Source: Actinomycetota bacterium (lineage in GTDB: Bacteria > Actinomycetota > Acidimicrobiia > Acidimicrobiales > Iamiaceae). From it: a stretch of 64,000 bases of DNA. Of this stretch, positions 16,296-23,976 are shown piece after piece. Below the pieces are notes generated by a model. The model saw only the letters and a program-made list of their open reading frames with translations, did not search any database and was not told the DNA's origin. The DNA lies in NCBI GenBank assembly GCA_019639075.1, contig JAHBSO010000006.1, forward strand, positions 62,001-126,000, given 5' to 3'. A program made the translations under genes and the position numbers. Position 1 is the stretch's first letter. Every line of letters starts with the position of its first letter.

Positions 16296-18485
16296 GTGTC
16301 GATGCCCGTGCTCGATGAGGTCCTGGTGGCGAGGAAGGTCCACCCGCCGGTGCTGCCCGACCACCTCGTGCACCGGACCGGTCTGATCGAGCGGCTGGAT
16401 GCCGCCCGGGACGACCTGCGGACCCGGCTCGTGCTGGTCAGCGCGCCGGCCGGGTCGGGCAAGTCCACCCTGCTCGCGTCGTGGATCGCAGCACGACCGG
16501 AGGCGAGGACGGCCTGGCTGCAGGTCGAGGCGGCCGACGCCGACCCGGCGACGTTCTGGACCTACGTCGTCCACGCCCTCGACCCGTTCGTCCCCGGCAT
16601 CGTCGACGACGTCCTGCCCGCCGTGCAGGGCAGCGGCGGCGCGGCCGACGTGGTCGTGCCTCGCCTCCTCCGGGCCCTGGACGGGGTCGCCGAACCGCTG
16701 ACGCTCGTGCTCGACGACCACCACCTCGTCGGCGCCGAGCAGGTGCACACGGGGCTCCAGCGGTTCGTCGAGCTGGCCCCGCCGAACCTCACGATCGTCA
16801 TCTCGACCCGGACGGACCCGCCGCTGCGCGTGGCGAGGCTCCGGGTCCGCCAGGAGCTGGTGGAGGTCCGTGCCGCCGACCTGCGCTTCGACGAGGCGGA
16901 GATGGCCGACCTGCTCGCGCCGGTGGCGACGCTCGACGCGGAAGAGCGGGCTCGGCTCCTGGAGCGCACCGAGGGATGGGCCGCGGGACTGGTGCTCGCC
17001 GGCCTCTCGCTCCGGCGCAGCGACGACCCCGGCGCGTTCGTCGAGCGCTTCGGCGGGAGCCAGGACACGGTGGCGGCGTACCTCGCCGACGAGGTGCTCC
17101 GCGGCCTCGACGAGGTCGACCTCAGGCGTCTGCTGGAGACCTCGATCCTCGAACGCCTCAACGGCCCGCTGGTCGACCACCTCTGCGGCACGACCGACGG
17201 CGCGGGGTGGCTCGGCGACCTGGCCCGCGGCAACCAACTGGTGATCGGTCTGGACGACACGGGCACCTGGTTCCGCTACCACCACCTCCTCGCCGACCTC
17301 CTCCGCGTCGAGCTGGCGCGTCGCCGTCCGGAGGTGGTTCCCGAGCTGCACGCCAGGGCCTCCGAGTGGTTCGCGGCGAACGGGGACGCCGGCCCGGCGA
17401 TCGACCACGCGCTGGCCGCCGGGCGCACCGACCGGGCCGCCGACCTGATCGCGGCGCACGCCACGTCGCTGCTCAACGCCGGTCGGTTCGTCACCCTTCT
17501 CGGCCACCTCGATGCGCTGGGTGCCACGGTCGACGAGCACCTCGGCTGCTCGGTGCTCGCCGGGTGGCTCCACCTGTCGCAGGGACGGTGGGACGTCGCG
17601 CGCCGACACCTCGACCGGGCCGAGGCGCTGGTCGGAGGTGACCTCGCCTCGCCGGTCGTCGCACCGCTGGCCATCACGCTCGAACTGACCACGGGTGACG
17701 TGGGCGCCGCGCTCGCCGTGGCCCGGCGGGTGCGCGACGCGGGCGCGCACGTCGGCTCCGCCCGTCTGGCGATGGTGGTCGGCGGCACGTTCGTCACCGC
17801 CGGCCTCGGCCGCGAGGCGGTCGAACCCCTCGATGCCGCCAGGCGCTTGGCCGAGGAGGAGCCGGACCACTTCGTCGCCACCGTCACCCCGGTGTTCGAG
17901 GCCATCGACGCCCTGGAGGTCGGCGACGTCGACCTGGCGCGAGACCGGGCCGAGCGATCGCTGGCGCTCGGTCGCGAGCACCAGAACGAGCACTCGCCGC
18001 TCGCGCCGCTCGCACACAGCGTCCTGGCGGCCGCCGTCGACGACCCGGCGTCGGCGCGGCTCGGGGCGGAGCTGGCCGGCACGTCGCCGCGCAACCTGTT
18101 CCTCGGGTACGCGCACGTCTGCGCCGCGGACGTCCTGTGCGCCGTCGGCGATCCGGAGGGTCCGGCGCACCTGCGTGCCGCCCGACGGATCGTCGACGCG
18201 GCGGCCGACCCCGGCGTCGTGGGGGCTCACCTCGACCGGACGGCCTCACGGCACCGGCTCGCACCCGTCGACCCTGGGCGCGGCGAGCTGGTCGAGCCGC
18301 TGACCGAGCGCGAGGTCGCCGTGCTGCGGCACCTGCCGACCTCGCTCTCCCAGCGAGAGATCGCGGCCGAGCTCTACGTGTCCGTCAACACCGTCAAGAG
18401 CCACACCAGGGGCCTGTACCGCAAGCTCGGCGCGTCGAGCCGCGACGACGCGGTCCGCCGGGCCCGCGAGCTCGGTCTGCTGTGA
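16296..18485 (+). CDS. MalT/LAL-type LuxR regulator
   Basis: GTG 16296 is preferred because GAGGAGG at 16281-16287 is eight bases upstream; GTG 16290 and ATG 16302 are alternatives. The 729-residue protein shows the MalT order. The P-loop is APAGSGKS (residues 50-57) and the Walker B-like segment is LVLDDHHLV. TEGWAAGLVLAGLSLR and TWFRYHHLLADLLRVEL are MalT signatures. A TPR-like region follows, and then a C-terminal HTH (PLTEREVAVLRHLPTSLSQR, VNTVKSHTRGLYRKLGASSR). It is probably an ATP- and ligand-dependent activator. Three palindromes precede it. Confidence 0.9.
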   Translation: MSMPVLDEVLVARKVHPPVLPDHLVHRTGLIERLDAARDDLRTRLVLVSAPAGSGKSTLLASWIAARPEARTAWLQVEAADADPATFWTYVVHALDPFVPGIVDDVLPAVQGSGGAADVVVPRLLRALDGVAEPLTLVLDDHHLVGAEQVHTGLQRFVELAPPNLTIVISTRTDPPLRVARLRVRQELVEVRAADLRFDEAEMADLLAPVATLDAEERARLLERTEGWAAGLVLAGLSLRRSDDPGAFVERFGGSQDTVAAYLADEVLRGLDEVDLRRLLETSILERLNGPLVDHLCGTTDGAGWLGDLARGNQLVIGLDDTGTWFRYHHLLADLLRVELARRRPEVVPELHARASEWFAANGDAGPAIDHALAAGRTDRAADLIAAHATSLLNAGRFVTLLGHLDALGATVDEHLGCSVLAGWLHLSQGRWDVARRHLDRAEALVGGDLASPVVAPLAITLELTTGDVGAALAVARRVRDAGAHVGSARLAMVVGGTFVTAGLGREAVEPLDAARRLAEEEPDHFVATVTPVFEAIDALEVGDVDLARDRAERSLALGREHQNEHSPLAPLAHSVLAAAVDDPASARLGAELAGTSPRNLFLGYAHVCAADVLCAVGDPEGPAHLRAARRIVDAAADPGVVGAHLDRTASRHRLAPVDPGRGELVEPLTEREVAVLRHLPTSLSQREIAAELYVSVNTVKSHTRGLYRKLGASSRDDAVRRARELGLL

Positions 18486-18599
18486 TCAGGCGTCCGGACC
18501 GATGACCAGGTCAAACCGGTCGGGCGGCATCACGGCGTCGAAGGAGGGCTGCTTGCGCCAGTCGAACACCCGGTCCGCCTTCTCCACGGCGCTGCGCGC
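18486..18599 (-). pseudogene. Possible 3' remnant of an unidentified gene
   Basis: Right after the LAL gene, the minus strand holds about 37 codons with nearly all third positions G or C. They read ARSAVEKADRVFDWRK and then QPSFDAVMPPDRFDLVIGPDA before TGA. The codon pattern weakens sharply upstream of 18600 and no start codon with a ribosome site is present. It looks like the tail of a decayed gene. I do not recognise the family. Confidence 0.35.
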
Positions 18600-18617
18600 G
18601 AGAAGATCGAACGGCGA

Positions 18618-18644
18618 TGTCGAGGATCGGGGTCCGGCTCCGTC
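18618..18644 (+). promoter_or_regulatory. Candidate ECF42-type promoter
   Basis: TGTCGA at 18618-18623 is followed by a 17-nt spacer and CGTC at 18641-18644. This fits the -35/-10 pattern (TGTCGA, CGA/TC) that I recall for ECF42 sigma factors in Streptomyces venezuelae. It lies 50 bp before the DGPF gene, which is the expected target. The recall of the consensus was not checked. Confidence 0.5.
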
Positions 18645-18693
18645 CCAGGGGTACGAGGACCGGAGCGGTCCGCCGAGACACGAGGAGAACCCG

Positions 18694-19101
18694 ATGGCCA
18701 AGTACCTGTTCCTGAAGCACTACCGGGGAGGGCCGACGCCGACCAACGACGTGCCGTTCGACCAGTGGACGCCCGAGGAGTTCGACGCCCACTGCCGCTA
18801 CATGGACGACTTCGCCGAGCGGTTGAAGGTGACCGGCGAGTTCGTCGACGCGCAGGCGCTCGCGGCCGACGGCCTGTGGGTCCGCTCCGACGGGGCCGGC
18901 AAGCCCGCGGTCACCGACGGTCCGTTCGCGGAGACGAAGGACCTCATCGCCGGCTGGATGGTCGTCGACGTCGACTCCCGGGAGCGGGCCATCGAGCTGG
19001 CCGCCGAGCTGTCGGCCGCACCCGGTGCGGGCGGTGCTCCGGTCGAGGAGTGGCTGGAGGTCCGCCCGTTCATGACCGAACCGCCGGTCATCGGCGGCTG
19101 A
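18694..19101 (+). CDS. YCII/DGPF-domain protein
   Basis: A 135-residue protein starting at ATG 18694 with GAGGAG six bases upstream. It is a ferredoxin-like YCII domain (MAKYLFLKHYRGG) with the DGPF signature at residues 75-78 in AVTDGPFAETKDLIAGW, followed by VDSRERAIELAAELS. DGPF proteins are the classic neighbours and targets of ECF42 sigma factors, and the sigma gene starts two bases after this stop. The enzymatic role of the DGPF family is not established. Confidence 0.88.
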   Translation: MAKYLFLKHYRGGPTPTNDVPFDQWTPEEFDAHCRYMDDFAERLKVTGEFVDAQALAADGLWVRSDGAGKPAVTDGPFAETKDLIAGWMVVDVDSRERAIELAAELSAAPGAGGAPVEEWLEVRPFMTEPPVIGG

Positions 19102-19103
19102 GC

Positions 19104-20243
19104 GTGGACGACGCCGAGCTGCGCCGGCTCGCCCCGGTCGTGCTGCGCGTCCTCGTCCGTCGCGGCGCCGACTTCGCGACGGCCGAGGACGCGGTGCAGG
19201 AGGCGTTGATCCGAGCGTTCGACCGGTGGGACGCCGACCCGCCGCGCGATCCCGAGGCGTGGCTGATCACCGTCGCGTGGCGGGCGTTCCTGGACCTGAG
19301 CCGATCCGACGCGGCCCGGCGCGCCCGGGAGGAACGGGTCGAGGCCGAGCCGAGGGGCGGCGAGGTGCCCGACGTCGACGACACCCTCCAGCTCTACTTC
19401 CGCTGCGCGCACCCGGCGCTCACGTCGTCGTCCGCGGTCGCGTTGACGCTCCGGGCGGTGGGCGGCCTCACGACCCGCCAGATCGCCGAGGCCTACCTCG
19501 TCCCGGAGGCCACGATGGCGCAGCGCATCAGCCGGGCGAAGCGCACGATCGCCGGGGAGGGTCTCGACCGTCCGGGTGACCCGCGCGACGTGATGCGGGT
19601 GCTGTACCTCGTGTTCAACGAGGGCTACTCGGGCGACGTCGACCTGGCGGCCGAGGCGATCCGCCTCACCCGCGAGCTCTCGACGTTGGTGGACGACCCG
19701 GAGGTCGACGGGCTGCTCGCGCTGATGCTGCTGCACCACGCCCGGCGGGAGAGCCGCCGTCGTCCCGACGGCAGCATCGTCGTCCTGGCCGACCAGGACC
19801 GTGGCGGGTGGGACACCGATCTGATCGCCGAGGGGATCGCGATCCTCCGGGCGGCGCTCGAGCGCGACCGCCTCGGCGAGTACCAGGCGCAGGCCGCCAT
19901 CGCCGCGCTCCACGCCGACGCGCCGCGCGTCGAGGAGACCGACTGGGTCCAGATCGTCGAGTGGTACGACGAGCTCCTCCGCTACGCCGACACGCCGGTC
20001 GTCCGGCTCAACCGAGCGGTGGCCGTCGGTGAGGCCGACGGTCCGCTCGCGGGGCTGGCGGCGATGGCGGGGATCGGCGACGAGGTGCCCCGCCGCGCCG
20101 CGGTCGCCGCCCACCTGCACGAGGCGAACGGCGACCTGGACGTCGCGGCCCGGCTCTACGCCGAGGCGGCGCTGGCCGCGACGAACCTCGCCGAGCGTGA
20201 TCACCTGACCCGTCGGGCCGCCCGCGTCAACCAGCTGCGGTGA
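19104..20243 (+). CDS. ECF42-type RNA polymerase sigma factor
   Basis: GTG 19104 starts two bases after the DGPF stop; the protein has 379 residues. Sigma region 2 is TAEDAVQEALIRAFDRWDAD with PEAWLITVAWRAFLDLSRSD, and region 4 is LRAVGGLTTRQIAEAYLVPE followed by MAQRISRAKRTI. A C-terminal extension of about 200 residues (YLVFNEGYSG, HHARRESRRRPDGSIVVL, VVRLNRAVAV, HEANGDLDVAARLYAEA) is the TPR-containing domain specific to ECF42. No anti-sigma gene is present, as expected for this group, in which the extension is thought to control activity. It overlaps the convergent P450 gene by 17 bp. Confidence 0.92.
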   Translation: MDDAELRRLAPVVLRVLVRRGADFATAEDAVQEALIRAFDRWDADPPRDPEAWLITVAWRAFLDLSRSDAARRAREERVEAEPRGGEVPDVDDTLQLYFRCAHPALTSSSAVALTLRAVGGLTTRQIAEAYLVPEATMAQRISRAKRTIAGEGLDRPGDPRDVMRVLYLVFNEGYSGDVDLAAEAIRLTRELSTLVDDPEVDGLLALMLLHHARRESRRRPDGSIVVLADQDRGGWDTDLIAEGIAILRAALERDRLGEYQAQAAIAALHADAPRVEETDWVQIVEWYDELLRYADTPVVRLNRAVAVGEADGPLAGLAAMAGIGDEVPRRAAVAAHLHEANGDLDVAARLYAEAALAATNLAERDHLTRRAARVNQLR

Positions 20244-21621
20244 CGTCGCTCCCGCGGTCCGGAGCCGGGGCGATGCGCACGGTCGCGCCGCCCTCGGGCC
20301 GGTTGATCACCATGCCGACCGCTCGGGGCTCCTCGGTGGTGGCCGCTCCGAGGTCGACGCGTTGGGCGAGGCGGGCCACGATCAGCGTCAGCTCCATCTG
20401 GGCCAGGGCGAAGCCGATGCAGTTGCGGGGGCCGCGGCCGAAGGGCACCCAGGCGAGCTCGGTCAGCGTCCGGCGATCGTCGGGCACGTCGAGGTAGCGG
20501 TCGGGGTCGAAGCGGAGGGGGTCGTCCCAGACCTGCGGATCGCGCCCGGCCAGGTGTGACGACCACAGCACCATGGTCCCCGCGGGGATCCGGTGGCCGC
20601 CCACGGTCATGTCGACCACCGCCTGTCGAGGGGTGAAGGAGCCCGCGGGGTGCAGGCGCGTCGTCTCGCGCACGGCGCGGTCGGCGAGGTCGAGGCGGGC
20701 GAGGTGGGTCGCGTCGTACGGGCCGGTCCCGTCGAGCACCTCGTCGGCCTCGACCCGGAGTCGGGTCCACAGCTCGGGGCCGGCCAGCGCGCAGCAGCGC
20801 AGCATCCAGCTGAGCGTGGCCGACGTGGTGTCGAGGCCGGCACCCATGAGCGTGACCACCTGGTCGCTGATCTCGTCGTCGGAGAGGTCGCCCTCGGCCA
20901 CCAGCGTGCCGAGCAGGTCGAGCGGGTCGTCCGCCGGATGCGCGCGCAGGTGGTCGATCTGCTCGGCGACGATCTCGCGGAGGCGGCGGAGGTCGTCGCG
21001 CACGGCGGCGCGGCGCCCGACCGGGAAGGGGTGCGGGAGCTGTCGCAGCGCCGGTGACTCCAGGTAGTCCTGGGCCCGGCGCAGCAGCCCGGCGATCTCG
21101 CTGCTGCGGGCGGCGAGCCGCGCGCCGAACAGGGAGCGGACCACGATCTCCTGCACGAGGGCCCGGCCGAAGGGTTCGAGGTCGACGACCGTCGGCTCGG
21201 GTCCGGTCTCCTCCAGCAGCGTCGAGATCCGCGCGTCGGCGGCCTGGACGATCGCGTCCACCCACCCGTTCAGCCGACGACGGGTGAACCCCGACCGGAG
21301 CGCGCCCCGACGACGCTCCCAGTCGGCCCCGTCGCTGACCAGGAGCGACGTCGGCCCGACGACGAACTCGAGCACGTTGAACCGGTGCCCCCACCGGAAG
21401 CGCTCGACCGGCATGGAGAACAGCTCGCGGAGGGCGACCGGGTCGCCCACCACCGCGAGCCGCATCGGTCCGGGACCGAGACCGACGATGGGTCCGTGGG
21501 CGTCGCGGAGCTCGTCGAGGACCGGTCGCGGGTCGACGAGGAGGCGGCGGAGCAGCCCCGGCTGGGGTCCGACCCCGACCGTGCAACGTTCAGGCAGGAG
21601 TGCAGCAGGCGGTGGTCCCAT
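20227..21621 (-). CDS. Cytochrome P450
   Basis: A 464-residue P450 with all core motifs: the I-helix oxygen-binding GAGLDTTSATLSW, the K-helix ETTR, the PERF-like DPLRFDPDRYLD and the heme loop FGRGPRNCIG with the axial Cys at residue 401. It is soluble, as usual for bacteria, and needs separate redox partners, which are not in the window. The ATG at 21621 lies 32 bp inside the end of the CadI/ArsI gene; no downstream in-frame start was found before the conserved N-terminus, so the overlap seems real. Cotranscription with a metal-response gene is unusual. The substrate is unknown. Confidence 0.9.
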   Translation of the reverse strand: MGPPPAALLPERCTVGVGPQPGLLRRLLVDPRPVLDELRDAHGPIVGLGPGPMRLAVVGDPVALRELFSMPVERFRWGHRFNVLEFVVGPTSLLVSDGADWERRRGALRSGFTRRRLNGWVDAIVQAADARISTLLEETGPEPTVVDLEPFGRALVQEIVVRSLFGARLAARSSEIAGLLRRAQDYLESPALRQLPHPFPVGRRAAVRDDLRRLREIVAEQIDHLRAHPADDPLDLLGTLVAEGDLSDDEISDQVVTLMGAGLDTTSATLSWMLRCCALAGPELWTRLRVEADEVLDGTGPYDATHLARLDLADRAVRETTRLHPAGSFTPRQAVVDMTVGGHRIPAGTMVLWSSHLAGRDPQVWDDPLRFDPDRYLDVPDDRRTLTELAWVPFGRGPRNCIGFALAQMELTLIVARLAQRVDLGAATTEEPRAVGMVINRPEGGATVRIAPAPDRGSDVTAAG

Positions 21622-22012
21622 CGTCGAACTCGCCGCCCTGACCCATCTCCTCGGTGTCGCCCGTCTTGACGTACCACTCCCAGCGGGCGCCGTCGGGGTC
21701 GGTGACCCAGGTCTCGACCTTGCTGGCGTAGCAGCAGATCGTGTCGTCGATGCCGGAGGTGGCGAGACCCTCGTCGGACAACCGGGCCTCGGCGGCCTCG
21801 ACCTCGGAGGCGTCGTCGGTCTCGACGCCGAAGTGGTTGAGCGTCGCCCCCTCGGGGCCCTCGAACAGCACCAGCTTGAGCGGCGGGTCGGCGATGGCGA
21901 AGTTGGCGTAGCCGGGCTTGCGCTTCAGCGGCTCGGTGGCGAAGAGCCGGGTGTAGAAGTCGACCGCGGCATCGATGTCGGTGACGTTGAGGGCGAGCTG
22001 GAGGCGGGACAT
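21590..22012 (-). CDS. cadI: CadI/ArsI-family metal-response metalloenzyme
   Basis: From ATG 22012 (MSRLQLALNVTD), with GGAG seven bases upstream, the protein has 140 residues. It matches CadI/ArsI of the glyoxalase/VOC fold: RKPGYANFAIADPPLKLVL, LNHFGVE (metal-ligand His) and GARWEWY (Glu ligand). The vicinal pair Cys93-Cys94 in TICCYAS is the arsenical-binding site of ArsI, a dioxygenase that breaks the C-As bond of methylarsenite. A further CC pair lies at the C-terminus. It is divergent from ArsR, across inverted repeats. Without biochemical data, CadI and ArsI cannot be told apart. Confidence 0.87.
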   Translation of the reverse strand: MSRLQLALNVTDIDAAVDFYTRLFATEPLKRKPGYANFAIADPPLKLVLFEGPEGATLNHFGVETDDASEVEAAEARLSDEGLATSGIDDTICCYASKVETWVTDPDGARWEWYVKTGDTEEMGQGGEFDDGTTACCTPA

Positions 22013-22033
22013 GGCGTGCTCCGGGTATCGTGG

Positions 22034-22097
22034 CATCGATAGTTGTCGATGCGTTGTGCGGTCACCCTACCAACACATCGACAGATGTCAATGTGTT
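22034..22097. promoter_or_regulatory. ArsR operator region with two inverted repeats
   Basis: CATCGA-TAGTTG-TCGATG (22034-22051) and AACACAT-N12-ATGTGTT (22072-22097, with ACATC-GACA-GATGT nested inside) lie between the divergent cadI/arsI and arsR starts. ArsR proteins bind such imperfect dyads, so both promoters are probably repressed from here. Confidence 0.65.
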
Positions 22098-22121
22098 GTC
22101 GTCGATCTCCCGGAGGTTCCC

Positions 22122-22457
22122 GTGGCGAAGTCGATCCAGGTCCTCGACGTCTGCTGCTCGCCGGTGACCGCCGGGGTGCTCGACGAGGACGCGGCCGAGG
22201 AGCTGGCCTCCGCGTTCAAGGCGCTCGCCGACCCGGCCCGCCTCCGCCTCCTGTCGATGGTCGCCGCCGCGCCCGAGGGCGAGGCCTGCGCCTGCGACCT
22301 CGTCGAGCCGTCGGGCCGGTCGCAGCCGACGGTGTCGCACCACCTCGCGCTCCTCGTCGACGCCGGGCTCCTCACCCGTGAGAAGCGCGGTCGGTGGGCC
22401 TGGTACTCGGTCGTCCCCGAACGGCTCGCCGCGCTGCAGGACGTGCTCCGCCCCTGA
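22122..22457 (+). CDS. arsR: ArsR-family metalloregulator
   Basis: GTG 22122 with GGAGG at 22112-22116 gives a 111-residue winged-helix repressor. The DNA-binding part is FKALADPARLRLLSM and SGRSQPTVSHHLALLVDAGL, with a wing at TREKRGRWAWYSV. Possible As(III) ligands are Cys11 and Cys12 near the N-terminus (VLDVCCSPV) and Cys56/Cys58 in EACACDL. The N-terminal CC pair plus a Cys near 55 recalls the Corynebacterium ArsR type more than the E. coli CxCxxC type. It probably represses itself and the divergent cadI/arsI-P450 pair, and perhaps the ars operon at 22833-24644. Confidence 0.9.
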   Translation: MAKSIQVLDVCCSPVTAGVLDEDAAEELASAFKALADPARLRLLSMVAAAPEGEACACDLVEPSGRSQPTVSHHLALLVDAGLLTREKRGRWAWYSVVPERLAALQDVLRP

Positions 22458-22464
22458 AGAAAAC

Positions 22465-22670
22465 GTCGACCCGCTCGCGCCGGGCGAACCGGTCCCGCTG
22501 TTCGACCCGTCCCTCCACGGGCCCTCGCCGTTCTGGCGCTCGTGCTCGGTCCCCGCGAGCAGGCGGCCGACATCCTGACCCTCGCGCACGCCGCCGACGA
22601 GGTCGTGGAGCTCGTCAGCGGGCCTCGTGAGCTGGTCGAGCAGTTCGCGGTCCGGGTCGGTCGTCGTTGA
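22465..22670 (+). pseudogene. Probable decayed gene between arsR and arsC
   Basis: Coding-like codon use (third positions nearly all G/C) runs in one frame from 22465 (VDPLAPGEPVPLFDPSLHG) to about 22520. It continues in another frame to TGA at 22668-22670 (LGPREQAADILTLAHAADEV, then VELVSGPRELVEQF). A frameshift near 22520 would join the parts. No start codon or ribosome site fits. I do not recognise the protein. Confidence 0.35.
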
Positions 22671-22694
22671 CGCGACGGGTGGGTCGCAGCGGCG

Positions 22695-22824
22695 TTTCGA
22701 CTCCGCTGCGCTCCGCTCAACGGTCAGGATGGGCTCCGCTGCGCTCCGCTCAACGGTCAGGGGGGTGGTGCTGCGCTCCGCTCAACGGTCAGGGGGTGGT
22801 GCTGCGCTCCGCTCAATGGTCAGG
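22695..22824. repeat. Tandem repeat GCTGCGCTCCGCTCAACGGT
   Basis: After the leader TTTCGACTCCGCTGCGCTCC (22695), a 24-bp unit recurs at 22705, 22738, 22770 and 22801 with spacings of 33, 32 and 31 bp; the last copy has one substitution. The leader shares its TTTCGACTC-GCT-CGCTC-GCTCAA pattern with the repeat at 709, so both belong to one family. It fills the gap between the convergent gene remnant and arsC. Confidence 0.85.
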
Positions 22825-22832
22825 GTGGGTGG

Positions 22833-23240
22833 TCAGGTCAACGAGGCGACGAGCTGCTCGACGCGGCGGCGGATGTCGTCGCGGATGGGACGCACGGCCT
22901 CGACGCCCTGGCCGGCCGGGTCGTCGAGCTCCCAGGTCTCGTAGCGCTTGCCCGGGTAGATGGGGCAGGTGTCGCCGCAGCCCATGCTGATCACCACGTC
23001 GGACGCCTGCACCGCGGCGTCGTCGAGGCGCTTCGGCCGGGCGCCGGCGGCCCGGAGGTCGATGCCCACCTCCTGCATCGCCTCGATCACCGCCGGGTTC
23101 AGATCGTCCGCGGGCGCCGAGCCGGCGGACCGCACGACGACCGCGTCGCCGGCGACGTCGGCCAGGAGCGCGGCGGCCATCTGGGAGCGTCCGGCGTTGT
23201 GGACGCACAGGAACAGCACCTCGGGGCGGGTGTCAGGCAT
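22833..23240 (-). CDS. arsC: Arsenate reductase (LMW-PTPase fold)
   Basis: A 135-residue enzyme. The catalytic P-loop is CVHNAGRSQ with Cys12 and Arg18. GCGDTCPIYPGKRYETWELD holds Cys88 and Cys92 as candidate resolving cysteines, and DDPAGQ supplies the general-acid Asp. It reduces arsenate to arsenite, probably with thioredoxin or mycothiol/mycoredoxin, since this is an actinobacterium. The start lies inside the end of the aquaporin gene (8-bp overlap), making it the last gene of the ars operon. It ends eight bases after the tandem repeat region. Confidence 0.93.
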   Translation of the reverse strand: MPDTRPEVLFLCVHNAGRSQMAAALLADVAGDAVVVRSAGSAPADDLNPAVIEAMQEVGIDLRAAGARPKRLDDAAVQASDVVISMGCGDTCPIYPGKRYETWELDDPAGQGVEAVRPIRDDIRRRVEQLVASLT

Positions 23241-23976
23241 CGGGATCCTCCGAGAGGTCGTCGGGGTAGAAGAGGCGGACGAGCCCGAACCCGATGGCGA
23301 GGCCGACGAGCTGGGCGACGATGAACATCGGGGCGGACGACGGGGCGATGCCGGCGAAGCTGTCCGACAACGTCCGGGCCACCGTGACGGCCGGGTTGGC
23401 GAAGCTGGTCGACGACGTGAACCAGTAGGCGCCGCCGATCCACAGCCCGACGGCGAACGGCACCATCGACGCCCGGCCGGTCCGCACGCAGCCGTGGATC
23501 ACCAGCAGCAGCGTCGTCGTCGCCACCACCTCGGAGAGCCAGAGGGCCGGCGACGAGCGCGTGGTGCCCGACAGCTCCACCAGCGGCAGCTCGAACATCG
23601 CGTTGGCGAGCACGGCGCCGAGGCAACCGCCGATCACCTGCGCCGCCACGTACAGCGACGCCTCGCGGGTGGTCATCGACCCCATGGCCCGGTCGAGCAG
23701 CGTGACGACCGGGTTGAAGTGGGCGCCCGACACGGCACCGAACATCAGGATCAGCCCGATCAGCGCCGCGGCGGTCGCCGCCGCGTTCTCGAGCAGTTGC
23801 AGGCCGACGTCGTCGGGTGAGAGCCGGGTCGCGGCGATGCCGGACCCGATCACGGCGACGATCAGCATCCCGGTGCCGAACGCCTCCGCCGCCAGCCGGC
23901 GGACGAGGTCGAGGCCGAGCGCCCCGGTGCCGGTCTCGGGCGCGGTCTCCACGTCGATCGGGTCGAGGTCCGTCAC
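23233..23976 (-). CDS. MIP/aquaporin channel, probable arsenite exit channel
   Basis: GTG 23976 overlaps the stop of the ArsR-ArsC gene, and the protein has 247 residues. It has six membrane helices with the two aquaporin half-helix motifs, GAHFNPVVT and SFANPAVTVARTLSD. Helix 1 is FGTGMLIVAVIGSGIAA. In Sinorhizobium and several actinobacteria such a channel (AqpS type) replaces the ArsB pump, letting arsenite made by ArsC leave down its gradient. No ArsB or Acr3 gene is in the window, which supports that role. The transported species is inferred from context. Confidence 0.87.
   Translation of the reverse strand: MTDLDPIDVETAPETGTGALGLDLVRRLAAEAFGTGMLIVAVIGSGIAATRLSPDDVGLQLLENAAATAAALIGLILMFGAVSGAHFNPVVTLLDRAMGSMTTREASLYVAAQVIGGCLGAVLANAMFELPLVELSGTTRSSPALWLSEVVATTTLLLVIHGCVRTGRASMVPFAVGLWIGGAYWFTSSTSFANPAVTVARTLSDSFAGIAPSSAPMFIVAQLVGLAIGFGLVRLFYPDDLSEDPDA

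Noticed and set aside
22695..22824. CRISPR array of four short units
   Set aside because: The units are nearly adjacent with 7-9 bp between them, which is far too short for spacers.
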